DNA from: Burkholderia catarinensis
Lineage (GTDB): Bacteria > Pseudomonadota > Gammaproteobacteria > Burkholderiales > Burkholderiaceae
Direction: 5' to 3'
Assembly: GCF_001883705.2 (NCBI RefSeq)
Contig: NZ_MDEQ02000016.1
Span: forward strand, 62,001 to 126,000
Length of the DNA stretch: 64,000 nucleotides
The position numbers were made by a program, and so were the translations under genes. Numbering within the stretch: position 1 is the stretch's first letter; each line of letters begins with the position of its first letter. This document shows positions 9,201-17,570 of the stretch, piece by piece. The notes beneath the pieces are model-generated. The model did no database searches. It had not been told where the DNA came from and saw only the letters and a program-made list of their open reading frames with translations.

Positions 9201-9722
9201 AGCAGATCCTTCTTCAACTTGGATGCATCGGTTTGCCAAGCCGCCCGGCGTGCGTTTCGACCGCGGCGAAACACGTATCCGGAGATCCGGACCGCGAATC
9301 CGGAATTCCGGATCGACGCTGCACGCCGTTGCATTTGCGCACGCGAAACCGTCGTGAAGGACACCTTCGGACCGGCTTCCGGCGGGCAGGCAATCGCCTG
9401 CCTCGCGGTGGCGTGCCAGGCGCCCGGGCCCTTGCGGCAAGCCTGCGCGGACGGCGCTTCAGGCTGCGTTGAAAGAGGCCGCGCGCGGCGCGTTTCGTGG
9501 GAGCGGGGTGGCAAGGGGCGCGTAATATAACCGAACTCGTTTGCTGTGTCGCAAACGAAAAATGCCGTTGTTTTTGTGGGGTTTTTTGCGTGTCCGGGTT
9601 TCCGGAACGATGGTTGCCGGAACCGGGAAAGATGGGGATAACCGAGTGGGATCGGAACGGAATTTCGCGGGCGTCATGTCGCGGCATCGCGCCGCGACAT
9701 GAGCGCGTTCCGTCACGTCACG
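9201..9722. other. Long mqo upstream region with repeated TCCGGA motifs
   Basis: This 520-base gap holds no convincing gene. It contains a cluster of four TCCGGA boxes at 9277-9313, including a perfect 16-base palindrome, and a GGCAGGC/GCCTGCC hairpin at 9385-9402. An AT-richer patch lies near 9530-9600. It probably contains the mqo promoter and operator. Confidence 0.55.
9277..9313. promoter_or_regulatory. TCCGGA repeat cluster upstream of mqo, candidate operator
   Basis: Two ATCCGGA boxes in tandem (9277-9291) are followed by the perfect palindrome ATCCGGAATTCCGGAT (9298-9313). The cluster is 77-113 bases upstream of the mqo start. Four half-sites in 37 bases suggest cooperative binding of a dimeric regulator; which one is unknown. 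Confidence 0.45.
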
Positions 9723-10028
9723 TCACTTCGCGAAATCGTTGTGGCAGAACTGCTCGTACGTTTGCGCCGAATTCGCGAAACCCTTCTGCTTCGCGAGTTC
9801 CCACGTGCGTTCGCATTGCTGGGTCTGTTCGCACCACGAATAGCCGGCCGAGCCGATGCAGCCGTGCGCGTCGCGATCGCCGCCGACCATCGGCGGGGCG
9901 GCCGGCGCGGAAGGTTCGGCGGGCGTCGACGCAGCGGCCGGTGCGGAGGATTGCGCCGCGCAGGCGCTCAATGCAAATGCGCAGGCGATCGCGGCGGCAA
10001 GCGACGCGGAAGGTAGCAGGCGTTTCAT
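9723..10028 (-). CDS. Small cysteine-containing lipoprotein
   Basis: A 101-residue protein with a lipoprotein signal (MKRLLPSASLAAAIACAFALSACAAQ, lipobox LSAC). A proline/alanine-rich linker follows, then a small domain with four cysteines around GCIGSAGYSWCEQTQQCER and a final YEQFCHNDF. The GYxWCxxxxxC pattern recurs in short secreted proteobacterial proteins of unknown or inhibitor-like function. The start at 10028 was preferred over one five codons upstream because GGAG lies nine bases before it. Likely an outer- or inner-membrane-anchored periplasmic protein; function unknown. Confidence 0.65.
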   Translation of the reverse strand: MKRLLPSASLAAAIACAFALSACAAQSSAPAAASTPAEPSAPAAPPMVGGDRDAHGCIGSAGYSWCEQTQQCERTWELAKQKGFANSAQTYEQFCHNDFAK

Positions 10029-10097
10029 AGGGTAGCGCTCCATGGGATGACGATCGACAGCGGATGCCCGTGCGCGGGCGCATGAAAACATCAACGA

Positions 10098-10586
10098 TCA
10101 CGCGTCTGGCACCGGCACGCGCGACGAGAACTTCACTTCGCGCAACGCCAGGCTCGACTGGATCGACGACACGCCCGGCTGCTTGCGCAACACGCGCTCG
10201 ACGAATTCCGCATACGCATCGAGATCGGCCGCGACGACCTGCAGGAGGTAATCGGCCGCGCCGGTGATCTTGTGGCACGACGTCACTTCGTCGTGACGCC
10301 GCATCACGTCCTCGAAGTGATCCGAATCCTGGTCCGAATGCATGTTGAACGTCACCTGCACGAACGCGAACACGTTCATGCCGAGCGCGCGCCGGTCGAG
10401 GTTCGCCTGGTAGCCGGTGATCACGCGCTCGTCCTCGAGCCGCTTGCGGCGGCGCCAGCACGGCGTGACGCTCAGCGACAGCTTCTCGCCGAGCGTCGCG
10501 TTCGACAGCGCGCCGTCCTCCTGCAGCAGGCGGAGCATCGCGCGATCGACGCCGTCGAGTTCAGCCGAAGCGCGATTTTTGCTCAT
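10098..10586 (-). CDS. Lrp/AsnC family transcriptional regulator
   Basis: A 162-residue protein with an N-terminal winged helix-turn-helix (LDGVDRAMLRLLQEDGALSNATLGEKLSLSVTPCWRR) and a C-terminal RAM ligand-binding domain (HKITGAADYLLQVVAADLDAY). The start at 10586 (MSKNRASAELDG) is standard for the family. It is divergent from the deacetylase-type gene, with 129 bases between starts, and may control that gene and the amino acid binding protein after it. The effector is probably an amino acid or small amine by family precedent. Confidence 0.88.
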   Translation of the reverse strand: MSKNRASAELDGVDRAMLRLLQEDGALSNATLGEKLSLSVTPCWRRRKRLEDERVITGYQANLDRRALGMNVFAFVQVTFNMHSDQDSDHFEDVMRRHDEVTSCHKITGAADYLLQVVAADLDAYAEFVERVLRKQPGVSSIQSSLALREVKFSSRVPVPDA

Positions 10587-10715
10587 ATCCGGTGTTCCGT
10601 AGACAGATTTCTCAAAATTGTACGAAACGAAGAGGTGGAAAGCAAAGTTATTGCCGGCCGGCGTCAATAGACTGTTGTCATCCCTCCCTCATTGCCCTCA
10701 CCGCCACGGTCAACC

Positions 10716-11753
10716 ATGCTCACGGTCTACAGCAGCGATCACCACCTGCATCGCGGCGTCGAACTGAAGGACGGCGCGATCACCGATTCATTCGAAACCC
10801 CCCTTCGCGCCGAAACGGTGCTCGCGCAGGTGCGTGCCGCCGGCCTCGGCGACGTGATCGCGCCGCGCGCGTTCGACCGCGCCAGCTACGCCGGCGCGCA
10901 CAGCGCACGCTACGTCGATTTCCTCGCCGGCGCATGGGACGAATGGACCGCGACCGGCCGCACGTGCCAGGCGCTGCCGCTCGTGTGGCCGGTGCGCGCG
11001 ATGCCCGCCGCCGCGACGCCGCCCGCGTTCATCGACGGCAAGCTCGGCTTCTACGCGATGGACGCCGGCGCGCCGATCAACGCCGGCACGTGGGATGCCG
11101 TGAGCGCGAGCGCGAACTCGGCGCTCACCGGCGCCGACCTGCTGTCGAACGGCGGCGCGCGCGCGGCCTTCGCGCTGTGCCGCCCGCCCGGCCATCACGC
11201 AGGACGCGAATACATGGGCGGCTACTGCTACCTGAACAACGCGGCGATCGCCGCGCAGCACGGCATCGCGCGGGGCGCCGCGCGCGTCGCGGTGCTCGAC
11301 GTCGATTTCCATCACGGCAACGGCACGCAGGACATCTTCTACGACCGCGCGGACGTGTTGTTCGCGTCGATCCACGGCGAGCCGCCGGTGTCGTATCCGT
11401 ACTTCTCCGGCTATGCGGACGAGCGCGGCATCGGCGCGGGCGCAGGCTTCAACCTGAACCTGCCGCTGCCGAAGGGCACGCAGTGGGACACCTACGCAAC
11501 GGCGCTCGGCCATGCGACGGCCGCGATCGCCGCGCATGCGCCCGACCTGCTCGTCGTGTCGCTCGGCGTGGATACCTTCGAGCACGACCCGATCAGCCAT
11601 TTCCGGCTGCGCTCGCCCGACTACCTGCGCATCGGCGAGGCGCTCGCGCGCCTGGGCCTGCCGACGCTGTTCGTGATGGAAGGCGGCTACATGGTCGACG
11701 AGATCGGCATCAACGCGGTGAACGTATTGCTGGGATTCGAAGGGCGTGCGTGA
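10716..11753 (+). CDS. Histone deacetylase superfamily protein, acetylpolyamine amidohydrolase type
   Basis: A 345-residue zinc-dependent deacetylase-fold enzyme. The catalytic HH pair lies in RPPGHHAG (~157), the zinc ligands in LDVDFHHGNGTQD (~196-208), a further zinc-site Asp in SLGVDTFEHDP, and the catalytic tyrosine in MEGGYM near the C-terminus. Bacterial members hydrolyse acetylated polyamines or other acetylamides in the cytoplasm. The start at 10716 (MLTVYSSDHHLH) aligns with family N-termini. The gene is divergent from an Lrp regulator and 70 bases upstream of a periplasmic amino acid-type binding protein, suggesting an amine or amino acid catabolic function (inference). Confidence 0.88.
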   Translation: MLTVYSSDHHLHRGVELKDGAITDSFETPLRAETVLAQVRAAGLGDVIAPRAFDRASYAGAHSARYVDFLAGAWDEWTATGRTCQALPLVWPVRAMPAAATPPAFIDGKLGFYAMDAGAPINAGTWDAVSASANSALTGADLLSNGGARAAFALCRPPGHHAGREYMGGYCYLNNAAIAAQHGIARGAARVAVLDVDFHHGNGTQDIFYDRADVLFASIHGEPPVSYPYFSGYADERGIGAGAGFNLNLPLPKGTQWDTYATALGHATAAIAAHAPDLLVVSLGVDTFEHDPISHFRLRSPDYLRIGEALARLGLPTLFVMEGGYMVDEIGINAVNVLLGFEGRA

Positions 11754-11823
11754 AGCGTATGCGCGACCTTCGACGCACGACGGATCTGGACCCGAACGAA
11801 GCGCGACAAGGAAGGAGACAAGC

Positions 11824-12966
11824 ATGAATCGGCATCACAAGACGGCATTCGCCACCGCGGCCGCACTGACGTGCGCGCTGTCCGCATGGCCCGCGCACGC
11901 GGACGAGATCGTGCGCATCGGGCACGTCGCGCCGCTGACCGGCGCGATCGCGCACCTCGGCAAGGACAGCGAGAATGGCGCGCGGCTCGCGGTCGAGGAA
12001 ATCAATGCGAAGGGGCTCGTGATCGGCGGCAGGAAGATCACGCTGCAGCTCGACGCGCAGGACGACGCGGGCGATCCGCGCACCGCGACGCAGGTCGCGC
12101 AGCGGCTCGTCGACGACAAGGTCGTCGGCGTCGTCGGCCATCACAACTCGGGTACGTCGATTCCGGCGTCACGCGTCTATCGCGACGGCGGCGTCGTGCA
12201 GATCTCGCAGGCCGCGACCAACCCGACGTACACGCAGCAGGGCTTCAAGACGACCTATCGCGTCGTCGCGACCGACGCGCAGCAGGGGCCGGCGCTCGCG
12301 ATGTATGCGGCGAAGCACATGGGGATCAGGACGGTGGCCGTGGTCGACGATTCGACCGCGTACGGGCAGGGCCTCGCGACCGAGTTCGAGAAGGCCGCGA
12401 AATCGGCCGGCATGAAGGTCGTATCGCGCGACGCGACCAACGACAAGGCGATCGACTTCCGCGCGATCCTGACGAAGATCAAGGGCGAGAACCCGGACGC
12501 GATCATGTACGGCGGGATGGATGCGACGGGCGGCCCGCTCGCGAAGCAGGCGCGCCAGCTCGGCATGCGCGCGAAGATCCTCGCCGGCGACGGCGTGTGC
12601 TCGACCGACCTGCCGAAGCTCGCGGGCCCGGCATCCGACAACGTCGTGTGCTCGGAAGCCGGTATCGCGCTCGAGAAGATGCCGGGCGGCGCGGCGTTCG
12701 CGAAGCGCTACGAAGCGCGTTACCACCAGCCGATGCAGGTGTATGCGCCGTTCTCGTACGACGCGGTCAATATCATCGTCGACGCGATGAAGCGCGCGAA
12801 TTCGACGGACCCGGCGAAGGTGCTGGCCGCGATGCCGGCCACCGACTATCGCGGCGTGATCGGCGAAACCGGCTTCACGCCGCAGGGCGACCTGAAGCAC
12901 GGTGCGATCTCGGTGTTCACGTACAAGAGCGGCAGGAAGGCGCTGCTCGATATCGTCAGGATGTAA
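11824..12966 (+). CDS. Branched-chain amino acid-type ABC transporter substrate-binding protein
   Basis: A 380-residue periplasmic binding protein of the LivJ/LivK family. The signal peptide is MNRHHKTAFATAAALTCALSAWPAHA, followed by the hallmark IVRIGHVAPLTGAIAHLGKD. VGVVGHHNSGTSIPAS and YAPFSYDAVNIIVDAM are typical later blocks. AAGGAGA precedes the start at 11824. No Liv permease or ATPase gene adjoins, so it must share a transporter encoded elsewhere or act as an orphan sensor protein. It follows the deacetylase-type gene in the same orientation and may be co-transcribed. Confidence 0.9.
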   Translation: MNRHHKTAFATAAALTCALSAWPAHADEIVRIGHVAPLTGAIAHLGKDSENGARLAVEEINAKGLVIGGRKITLQLDAQDDAGDPRTATQVAQRLVDDKVVGVVGHHNSGTSIPASRVYRDGGVVQISQAATNPTYTQQGFKTTYRVVATDAQQGPALAMYAAKHMGIRTVAVVDDSTAYGQGLATEFEKAAKSAGMKVVSRDATNDKAIDFRAILTKIKGENPDAIMYGGMDATGGPLAKQARQLGMRAKILAGDGVCSTDLPKLAGPASDNVVCSEAGIALEKMPGGAAFAKRYEARYHQPMQVYAPFSYDAVNIIVDAMKRANSTDPAKVLAAMPATDYRGVIGETGFTPQGDLKHGAISVFTYKSGRKALLDIVRM

Positions 12967-13012
12967 CGCAGGGCCGCGAACCGGTATCGCGCGCGAACCG
13001 CACGCGCGGACT

Positions 13013-13435
13013 TCAGGCCGCGATACCGGCGAACACGTCGTGGCCGACCACGCCCGGCACGAGGCGCGGCTGCCGCAGCCAGTCGAACGCGAGCTCGACG
13101 ATGAGCGGTGTCGGCTGGCTGCAATGCAGCGACCCGAGCGATTCACGGTCGATCCACGCGCAATGCGCGATCTCGTGCGCGGGTCGCGCGATCGCATCCG
13201 GATCGATGTCGGCGAGAAACACGTGATGCAGCTTGTGCGGGCCCGCGATCCGGAACAGATGGCGGGCATTGCCGCACGCGAGCCCGGTTTCCTCGAGCAG
13301 CTCGCGGCGCGCGGCGTCGCGCAGCGATTCGCCGCGCTGCGGCTTGCCGCCGGGCAGCGCCCAGCGGGCATTCAACCGGGCGACCAGAAGGATCCGGTCG
13401 CCGCGTCGGCAGAGGACGGTGGCGCGTTCTTTCAT
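13013..13435 (-). CDS. NUDIX hydrolase
   Basis: A 140-residue protein with a complete Nudix box spanning residues ~29-51: GGK, then RGES, then the REL-LEE-TG core. It begins MKERATVLCRRGDRILLVAR. Nudix enzymes hydrolyse nucleoside diphosphates linked to another moiety and often sanitise oxidised nucleotides. The exact substrate cannot be deduced. The start at 13435 follows AGGA. It is convergent with the amino acid binding protein gene and lies downstream of mscS, separated from it by a terminator. Confidence 0.87.
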   Translation of the reverse strand: MKERATVLCRRGDRILLVARLNARWALPGGKPQRGESLRDAARRELLEETGLACGNARHLFRIAGPHKLHHVFLADIDPDAIARPAHEIAHCAWIDRESLGSLHCSQPTPLIVELAFDWLRQPRLVPGVVGHDVFAGIAA

Positions 13436-13487
13436 GATGGTTTCCTGATTGCATGCCCGCGCGTCGAATCGATGAGCAAAGACGGGC

Positions 13488-13513
13488 AAAAAAAGCCGCC
13501 CGCGAAGGGCGGC
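13488..13513 (-). terminator. Rho-independent terminator between mscS and the NUDIX gene
   Basis: On the minus strand, a seven-base-pair stem (GCCGCCC/GGGCGGC) with a five-base loop is followed by seven T residues. It lies about 150 bases after the mscS stop and just upstream of the NUDIX gene. Confidence 0.75.
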
Positions 13514-13600
13514 AAGGAACGGAGAGATTCACTACTGGATGCCGGACGAGATGACCGCTTCGTCCAGCACGGCCATTGTCGCGAGGTGAAGGCGCGCAGT

Positions 13601-13654
13601 GAATCAGACGGGTCTGATTCGAGGGCGGACCGGGCGGGAAACCGGTCCGCCCTC
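13601..13654. other. Tandem hairpins downstream of mscS
   Basis: A perfect 13-base-pair inverted repeat (GAGGGCGGACCGG at 13621, mate ending 13654) lies 11 bases after the mscS stop. It is followed by a 20-base palindrome GAATCAG-N6-CTGATTC at 13601-13620. The first may be an RNA stability hairpin or terminator. The second matches a motif seen several times in this window (see findings). Confidence 0.5.
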
Positions 13655-13664
13655 CGCCGCGCGG

Positions 13665-14534
13665 TTACATCTGCCGGACGCGCACGCTGTCCGTGCGACG
13701 TTCCGCGTCGTGCACGATGTGCAGCTCGCGCGTGCGGATCGGCAGCGCGCAGTCGGCATCGGCAAGCGTCTTGCGCACCTGGCGCGCGAGGCGCCAGCGC
13801 ATCGCCCAGAACTGGTCGGTGCGGGTCCACACGCGCATGTTCGCGACGGCCGTGCTGTCGTCGAAGCGCATCACCATCACGTCCGGCGCGGGATCCTGCA
13901 GCACGTCGGGATCGGCCACGGCCAGCGCGCGCAGCGCGTCGAGCGCACGATCGATATCGTCGTGTACCGACACTTCCACTTCGAGATCGAGGCGGCGCGT
14001 CGGGTTGCGCGTGTAGTTGCGGATCGAGCTGCCCCACAGCGCGCTGTTCGGCACGTATTCGCAGATGCCGTCCGGCTTCGTCAGCCGCGTCATGAAGAGC
14101 CCGACTTCCTCGACGGTGCCCGCGACGCCCGTGCCGCCGTCGATGTAGTCGCCGACCTTGAACGGCCGCAGCAGCAACAGCATGATGCCGGCCGCGATGT
14201 TCTGCATCGTGCCCTGCAGCGCGAGCCCGATCGCGAGGCCGGCCGCGCCGAGCACCGCGACGATGCTCGCGGTTTCGATGCCGAGCTGCGACAGCGCGCC
14301 GACGATCGCGACGATGCGGATGCCCCACACGGCGACGTCGCAGAGGATCGGCCGCAGCGTGTCGTCGACGCGCTCCTTGTTCGAGAGCAGCCGGTTCAGC
14401 CAGTTGCCGATGCGTTTCGACAGCCACCAGCCGGCGACGAGCAGCGCAAGGCCGGCGCACAGCTTGATGGAGAGAGTGGACAGCGCGTTCCACAGGAACG
14501 TCCAGCGTTCCGGGTGAAGGTGATCGAGAAACAT
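13665..14534 (-). CDS. Mechanosensitive ion channel, MscS family
   Basis: A 289-residue inner-membrane protein. Three transmembrane segments lie in the first ~130 residues, and the third is the glycine/alanine-rich pore helix (IVAVLGAAGLAIGLALQGTM). The conserved beta domain follows (LLLRPFKVGDYIDGG, EYVPNSALWGSSIRNYT), then a cytoplasmic alpha/beta cage portion. The size matches E. coli MscS. It releases osmolytes upon membrane tension in hypo-osmotic shock. The start at 14534 (MFLDHLHPER) removes a non-conserved upstream stretch. Two palindromes lie upstream between this gene and the divergent M23 peptidase. Confidence 0.9.
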   Translation of the reverse strand: MFLDHLHPERWTFLWNALSTLSIKLCAGLALLVAGWWLSKRIGNWLNRLLSNKERVDDTLRPILCDVAVWGIRIVAIVGALSQLGIETASIVAVLGAAGLAIGLALQGTMQNIAAGIMLLLLRPFKVGDYIDGGTGVAGTVEEVGLFMTRLTKPDGICEYVPNSALWGSSIRNYTRNPTRRLDLEVEVSVHDDIDRALDALRALAVADPDVLQDPAPDVMVMRFDDSTAVANMRVWTRTDQFWAMRWRLARQVRKTLADADCALPIRTRELHIVHDAERRTDSVRVRQM

Positions 14535-14646
14535 GACGGGATTCCGGTTTGAAGAAACAGTGCGCGGCGCGTCACGCGCCGGCAGCGTTCGACTGTACAC
14601 GGCACACGCTGGTTCGCGCGAATGCATGGGGGCGGAGTGCATCGAT

Positions 14647-14696
14647 TTAGTACTGGTACTAATGGAAGATGCGACCAAATAGGATTGGTCCTATTT
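14647..14696. promoter_or_regulatory. Two perfect palindromes in the mscS / M23 peptidase divergent region
   Basis: TTAGTAC-TG-GTACTAA (14647-14662) and AAATAGGA-TTGG-TCCTATTT (14677-14696) are both perfect inverted repeats 14 bases apart in a locally AT-rich stretch. They lie 113-162 bases upstream of mscS and 118-167 bases upstream of the peptidase gene. Symmetric operators for a dimeric repressor are the simplest reading. Confidence 0.5.
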
Positions 14697-14813
14697 AGCC
14701 GTTTCAAGCATGCCGATACACTCGGTTTCTAGTTGCCGGGTCGCGACGATCGTTCTTCCGCGATACCCGGTTCTCTCCCGATTTTTCATTGATAGATAGC
14801 GAGTGACGACGTC

Positions 14814-16169
14814 ATGCGGTTAGACCTGCGTTTCCGTCTCGCACGCGAACAAGGTCAACCCGCTCAGCGCGGCGTTCACTGTTTCCCGCTTCGCCGCGCG
14901 CTGCTGCGCGGTGTTGTCGCGGCGGCCTGCGCGGCCGGCGCACAGGGTGCGGCCGCGCACGCGTTTCACGACGCCGCGCCGTTCGCGCCCGTGACGGCGG
15001 AAACGGCAGACCTTGTCGACGTGCCTTTTTTCAATTCTGCCCGGACGACGTGGGGCGGCCTGAATGCATCGGTCATGCACGCGGGGCCCGCGTCGTACGT
15101 GCCGGCCGGCGCCGATCGTGATGCCACCGCTGCGCGCTTCGGCGCCTGCGTGGCGTACCGCGTGCTGTGCGACGCGGCGCGCGGCGCGATCGAACGCGGC
15201 TACGCGACGCGGTTCGACTACGGCATTGCATCGCCGTTGCCCGCGATGGGGGCGCAGCCGGCGTTTGAGCGGCGTCCCGTCGATCTGGCATCGGCCGAGC
15301 CGTTCATGCTCGCGCAGCCGGATCGCGGCACGCGCGCCGGCGCGATTGCCGGCAGCCTGCAAGCGTCGCTGGCGCGCGCCGAACTGCCGCGCGGCGTCGC
15401 GGCGCAGATCACCCGCATGCTGGCCGGGCGCATCGATCCGAAGCAGCGCGGCGCGACCGGCGACACCTTCCGCGTGGCATTCGAACCGGACGACAGTGCG
15501 ACACTGCCGGGCGGCGTGCGCGTGACGGCGCTCGACATCCGCTTTCGCGGCCAGCACGTCGCGGGTGTGTGGTTCGCGCCCGAGGCGGGCTCGCCGGGCG
15601 CCTATTACGACCTCGACGGCGTGCCGCTCGCCGGCTCCCGGTTTGCGATGCCGGTCGCCGCGACGCGGATCAGCTCGAAGTTCGGTGCGCGCGTGCACCC
15701 GGTAACCGGCGCGCGTCACGTGCATTCCGGCGTCGATCTCGCCGCACCGTCGGGGCGTGCGGTCCACGCGTCGGAGCGCGGCGTCGTGACGTTCATCGGC
15801 ACCGAGCCGCGCGGCTACGGCAAGTATGTGGTGATTCGCCATGACGGCGGCTATGCGTCGTACTACGCGCACCTGTCGGCATTCGAGCCGACGCTGCGCA
15901 CCGGTGCGCGGGTTGCTCGCGGCCAGCGCGTCGGTGCCGTCGGCAGTACGGGGACCGCGACGGGCCCGCATCTGCATTTCGAGGTGCGGCGACATGCCCG
16001 CCTCGTCGATCCGGTCGAGCTGGTGCAGGCAGCCAGGGCGGCGAAGCTGAAGGGCGAGCGGCGAGTGGTGTTCAACCGCGTGGCACATGCCGCGCGCACG
16101 CAGCTGGCCTCGGCCGCGTGGTCGCAGCCGGTCGCGATGTCGAAGCCTGCCGCGTCGCCTGCCGGCTGA
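14814..16169 (+). CDS. M23 family metallopeptidase
   Basis: A 451-residue exported peptidoglycan endopeptidase-type protein. A hydrophobic export signal lies at ~28-50 after an arginine-rich N-terminus. The C-terminal LytM domain has zinc ligands in HSGVDLAAP (~303) and TGPHLHFEV (~385) and the family stretch RISSKFGARVHPVTG. The middle region resembles the N-terminal domains of MepM/YebA-like hydrolases. It probably cleaves peptide cross-links in the periplasm. It ends near a hairpin (16237-16269) shared with the convergent AraC gene. Confidence 0.87.
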   Translation: MRLDLRFRLAREQGQPAQRGVHCFPLRRALLRGVVAAACAAGAQGAAAHAFHDAAPFAPVTAETADLVDVPFFNSARTTWGGLNASVMHAGPASYVPAGADRDATAARFGACVAYRVLCDAARGAIERGYATRFDYGIASPLPAMGAQPAFERRPVDLASAEPFMLAQPDRGTRAGAIAGSLQASLARAELPRGVAAQITRMLAGRIDPKQRGATGDTFRVAFEPDDSATLPGGVRVTALDIRFRGQHVAGVWFAPEAGSPGAYYDLDGVPLAGSRFAMPVAATRISSKFGARVHPVTGARHVHSGVDLAAPSGRAVHASERGVVTFIGTEPRGYGKYVVIRHDGGYASYYAHLSAFEPTLRTGARVARGQRVGAVGSTGTATGPHLHFEVRRHARLVDPVELVQAARAAKLKGERRVVFNRVAHAARTQLASAAWSQPVAMSKPAASPAG

Positions 16170-16236
16170 CTGTTGATTACCGGGAATGCGGGCGTGCGGT
16201 GGGCGTGGTGATGTCGACGGTGACGATACGTTGAAA

Positions 16237-16269
16237 GATCGGCCGTGGCGCGCGTCGTCGCGGCCGATC
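16237..16269. terminator. Hairpin between convergent genes
   Basis: Nine-base inverted repeat GATCGGCCG / CGGCCGATC with a 15-base loop between the M23 peptidase gene (+) and the AraC-type gene (-). No T-run, so the terminator call is tentative. Confidence 0.4.
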
Positions 16270-16281
16270 GGTGCGGGCCAC

Positions 16282-17121
16282 TCACGCAGCTTGTTCGACA
16301 GGCAACCAGATTTCAAGCACGCCGGTGCCCGTCACCGGATCGTAGTCGCCGCTGTAGCGCTCGAACTCGGGCGCGTCCACCGCGTTGAATCCCGACGTCG
16401 GCAGCCAGCCGTTCCAGATGCTGTAGAAGGTCTGGTGAAGTGTGGAGATGTGCCCGCCGTGTTCGAAGACCGCATAACGTTGCGGTTCAAGTTCGACGCA
16501 ACGAAATGGCGCGGGCAACCGGTCGCGACTCGTGACCTCCACGCCCGCGATATATTCAAAGCTGCCGTCCGCATCCGGGTTGCAGCACACGCCATAAGTC
16601 CCGTCGCCGACCTGGCCGGGGAGGTTGCCGATATACGGGATAAAGGCCTGCCAGAGTGCCGGAATCCCTTCGTTGGTTTCAAAGGTATAGCGGTCGCTCA
16701 TGCCCGCGATCAGCCGCTTTCCGGCGACTTCGAAGCGTGACGGCGTAACGGCGATGATTTTCAGCTCTTTCATGCGCAAGGGCTCCACAAGATACAACCC
16801 GTCGAGGGTGCGCCGTGCCCGCACTTCCTCCGGCGTTATGCCGAAGAGATCGCGGAAGGCGCGCGTAAACGCCTCATGGGAGCCATAGCCGGCATCGAGT
16901 GCCACGTGCAGGATGTCCGGCGCGCCTTGCGCCAATGCGCGCGCCGCACGCGTCAGCCGCCTCGACCGGACATAGCGCATCACCGGCCACCCGGTATTCA
17001 TCGAGAAAATGCGCGAAAAGCCGAAGCGCGTCATGTCGCAATCAGCGGAAATCCTGTCGAGTGTCAGTTCCCTGTCCAGCTCGGTTTCGATAAACCAGAG
17101 TGCTTTTCCAACCGGATTCAT
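16282..17121 (-). CDS. AraC family regulator with GyrI-like effector domain
   Basis: A 279-residue protein. The AraC double HTH is N-terminal (LTLDRISADCDMTRFGFSRIF and VALDAGYGSHEAFTRAFRDLFG, residues ~20-105). A GyrI-like small-molecule binding domain follows (residues ~125-279, with YAVFEHGGHISTLHQTF and GVLEIWLPVEQ). This Rob/SoxS-plus-GyrI architecture is used by regulators that sense hydrophobic drugs. The gene lies downstream of the lectin operon on the same strand, but a 450-base gap with a repeat separates them, so co-regulation is unproven. Confidence 0.87.
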   Translation of the reverse strand: MNPVGKALWFIETELDRELTLDRISADCDMTRFGFSRIFSMNTGWPVMRYVRSRRLTRAARALAQGAPDILHVALDAGYGSHEAFTRAFRDLFGITPEEVRARRTLDGLYLVEPLRMKELKIIAVTPSRFEVAGKRLIAGMSDRYTFETNEGIPALWQAFIPYIGNLPGQVGDGTYGVCCNPDADGSFEYIAGVEVTSRDRLPAPFRCVELEPQRYAVFEHGGHISTLHQTFYSIWNGWLPTSGFNAVDAPEFERYSGDYDPVTGTGVLEIWLPVEQAA

Positions 17122-17570
17122 AGCGTGCCAATGAGGGTGTCGGGCAGACTATATGGTATCGGCGGCGGGGGCATTTGATCGTTCTTGCGGGGCCGGGCTG
17201 GCGGGGCAGCGCGAACCGGATGGCGGCGGCGCCGCGCGGATCGGCGGCGCATTCGCACGGCGGGTTTCGACGAGGAGGACGGCTCGGGCGCGGGCGCTCG
17301 ATGTTCGCATCAGGCAGCGTCTGCTGACATCGGCAAGCGATGCACGCGGAGCTTGTGCGGAGCCTTCGTTGATGCAGGAAAAGTGGCCGCGCCCACCGGC
17401 CACCATCGAACGACCGCGCACGACGATCATAGCGGCGGCTCGCGTACGCGCATATCGGACGAGGCTGAATCTGTATCAGGGAAAACAGGTGGCCCCGCAC
17501 CGGATCGACACCGAATCGCGACACCGATGGGTGCGGCGATTCGGCGTGGCCCGTCAGTCGGCGCGGGCGA
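17122..17570. other. Intergenic region holding a copy of a dispersed repeat
   Basis: No gene is recognised between the AraC-type gene and bclB. The region holds the first copy of a three-part repeat (17293-17470) that also flanks the lectin operon on the other side. Confidence 0.6.
17293..17470 (-). repeat. Dispersed three-part repeat, copy 1
   Basis: Read on the minus strand the order is: motif A (AATCAGC-like, 17454-17470), motif B (GTGGCCGGTGGGCGCGGCCAC, 17383-17403), then motif C (ACGCTGCCTGATGCGAACAT, about 17296-17323). The same B and C motifs, in the same order but with different spacing, recur at 20128-20361, 26478-26635 and 34469-34551. Confidence 0.55.
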
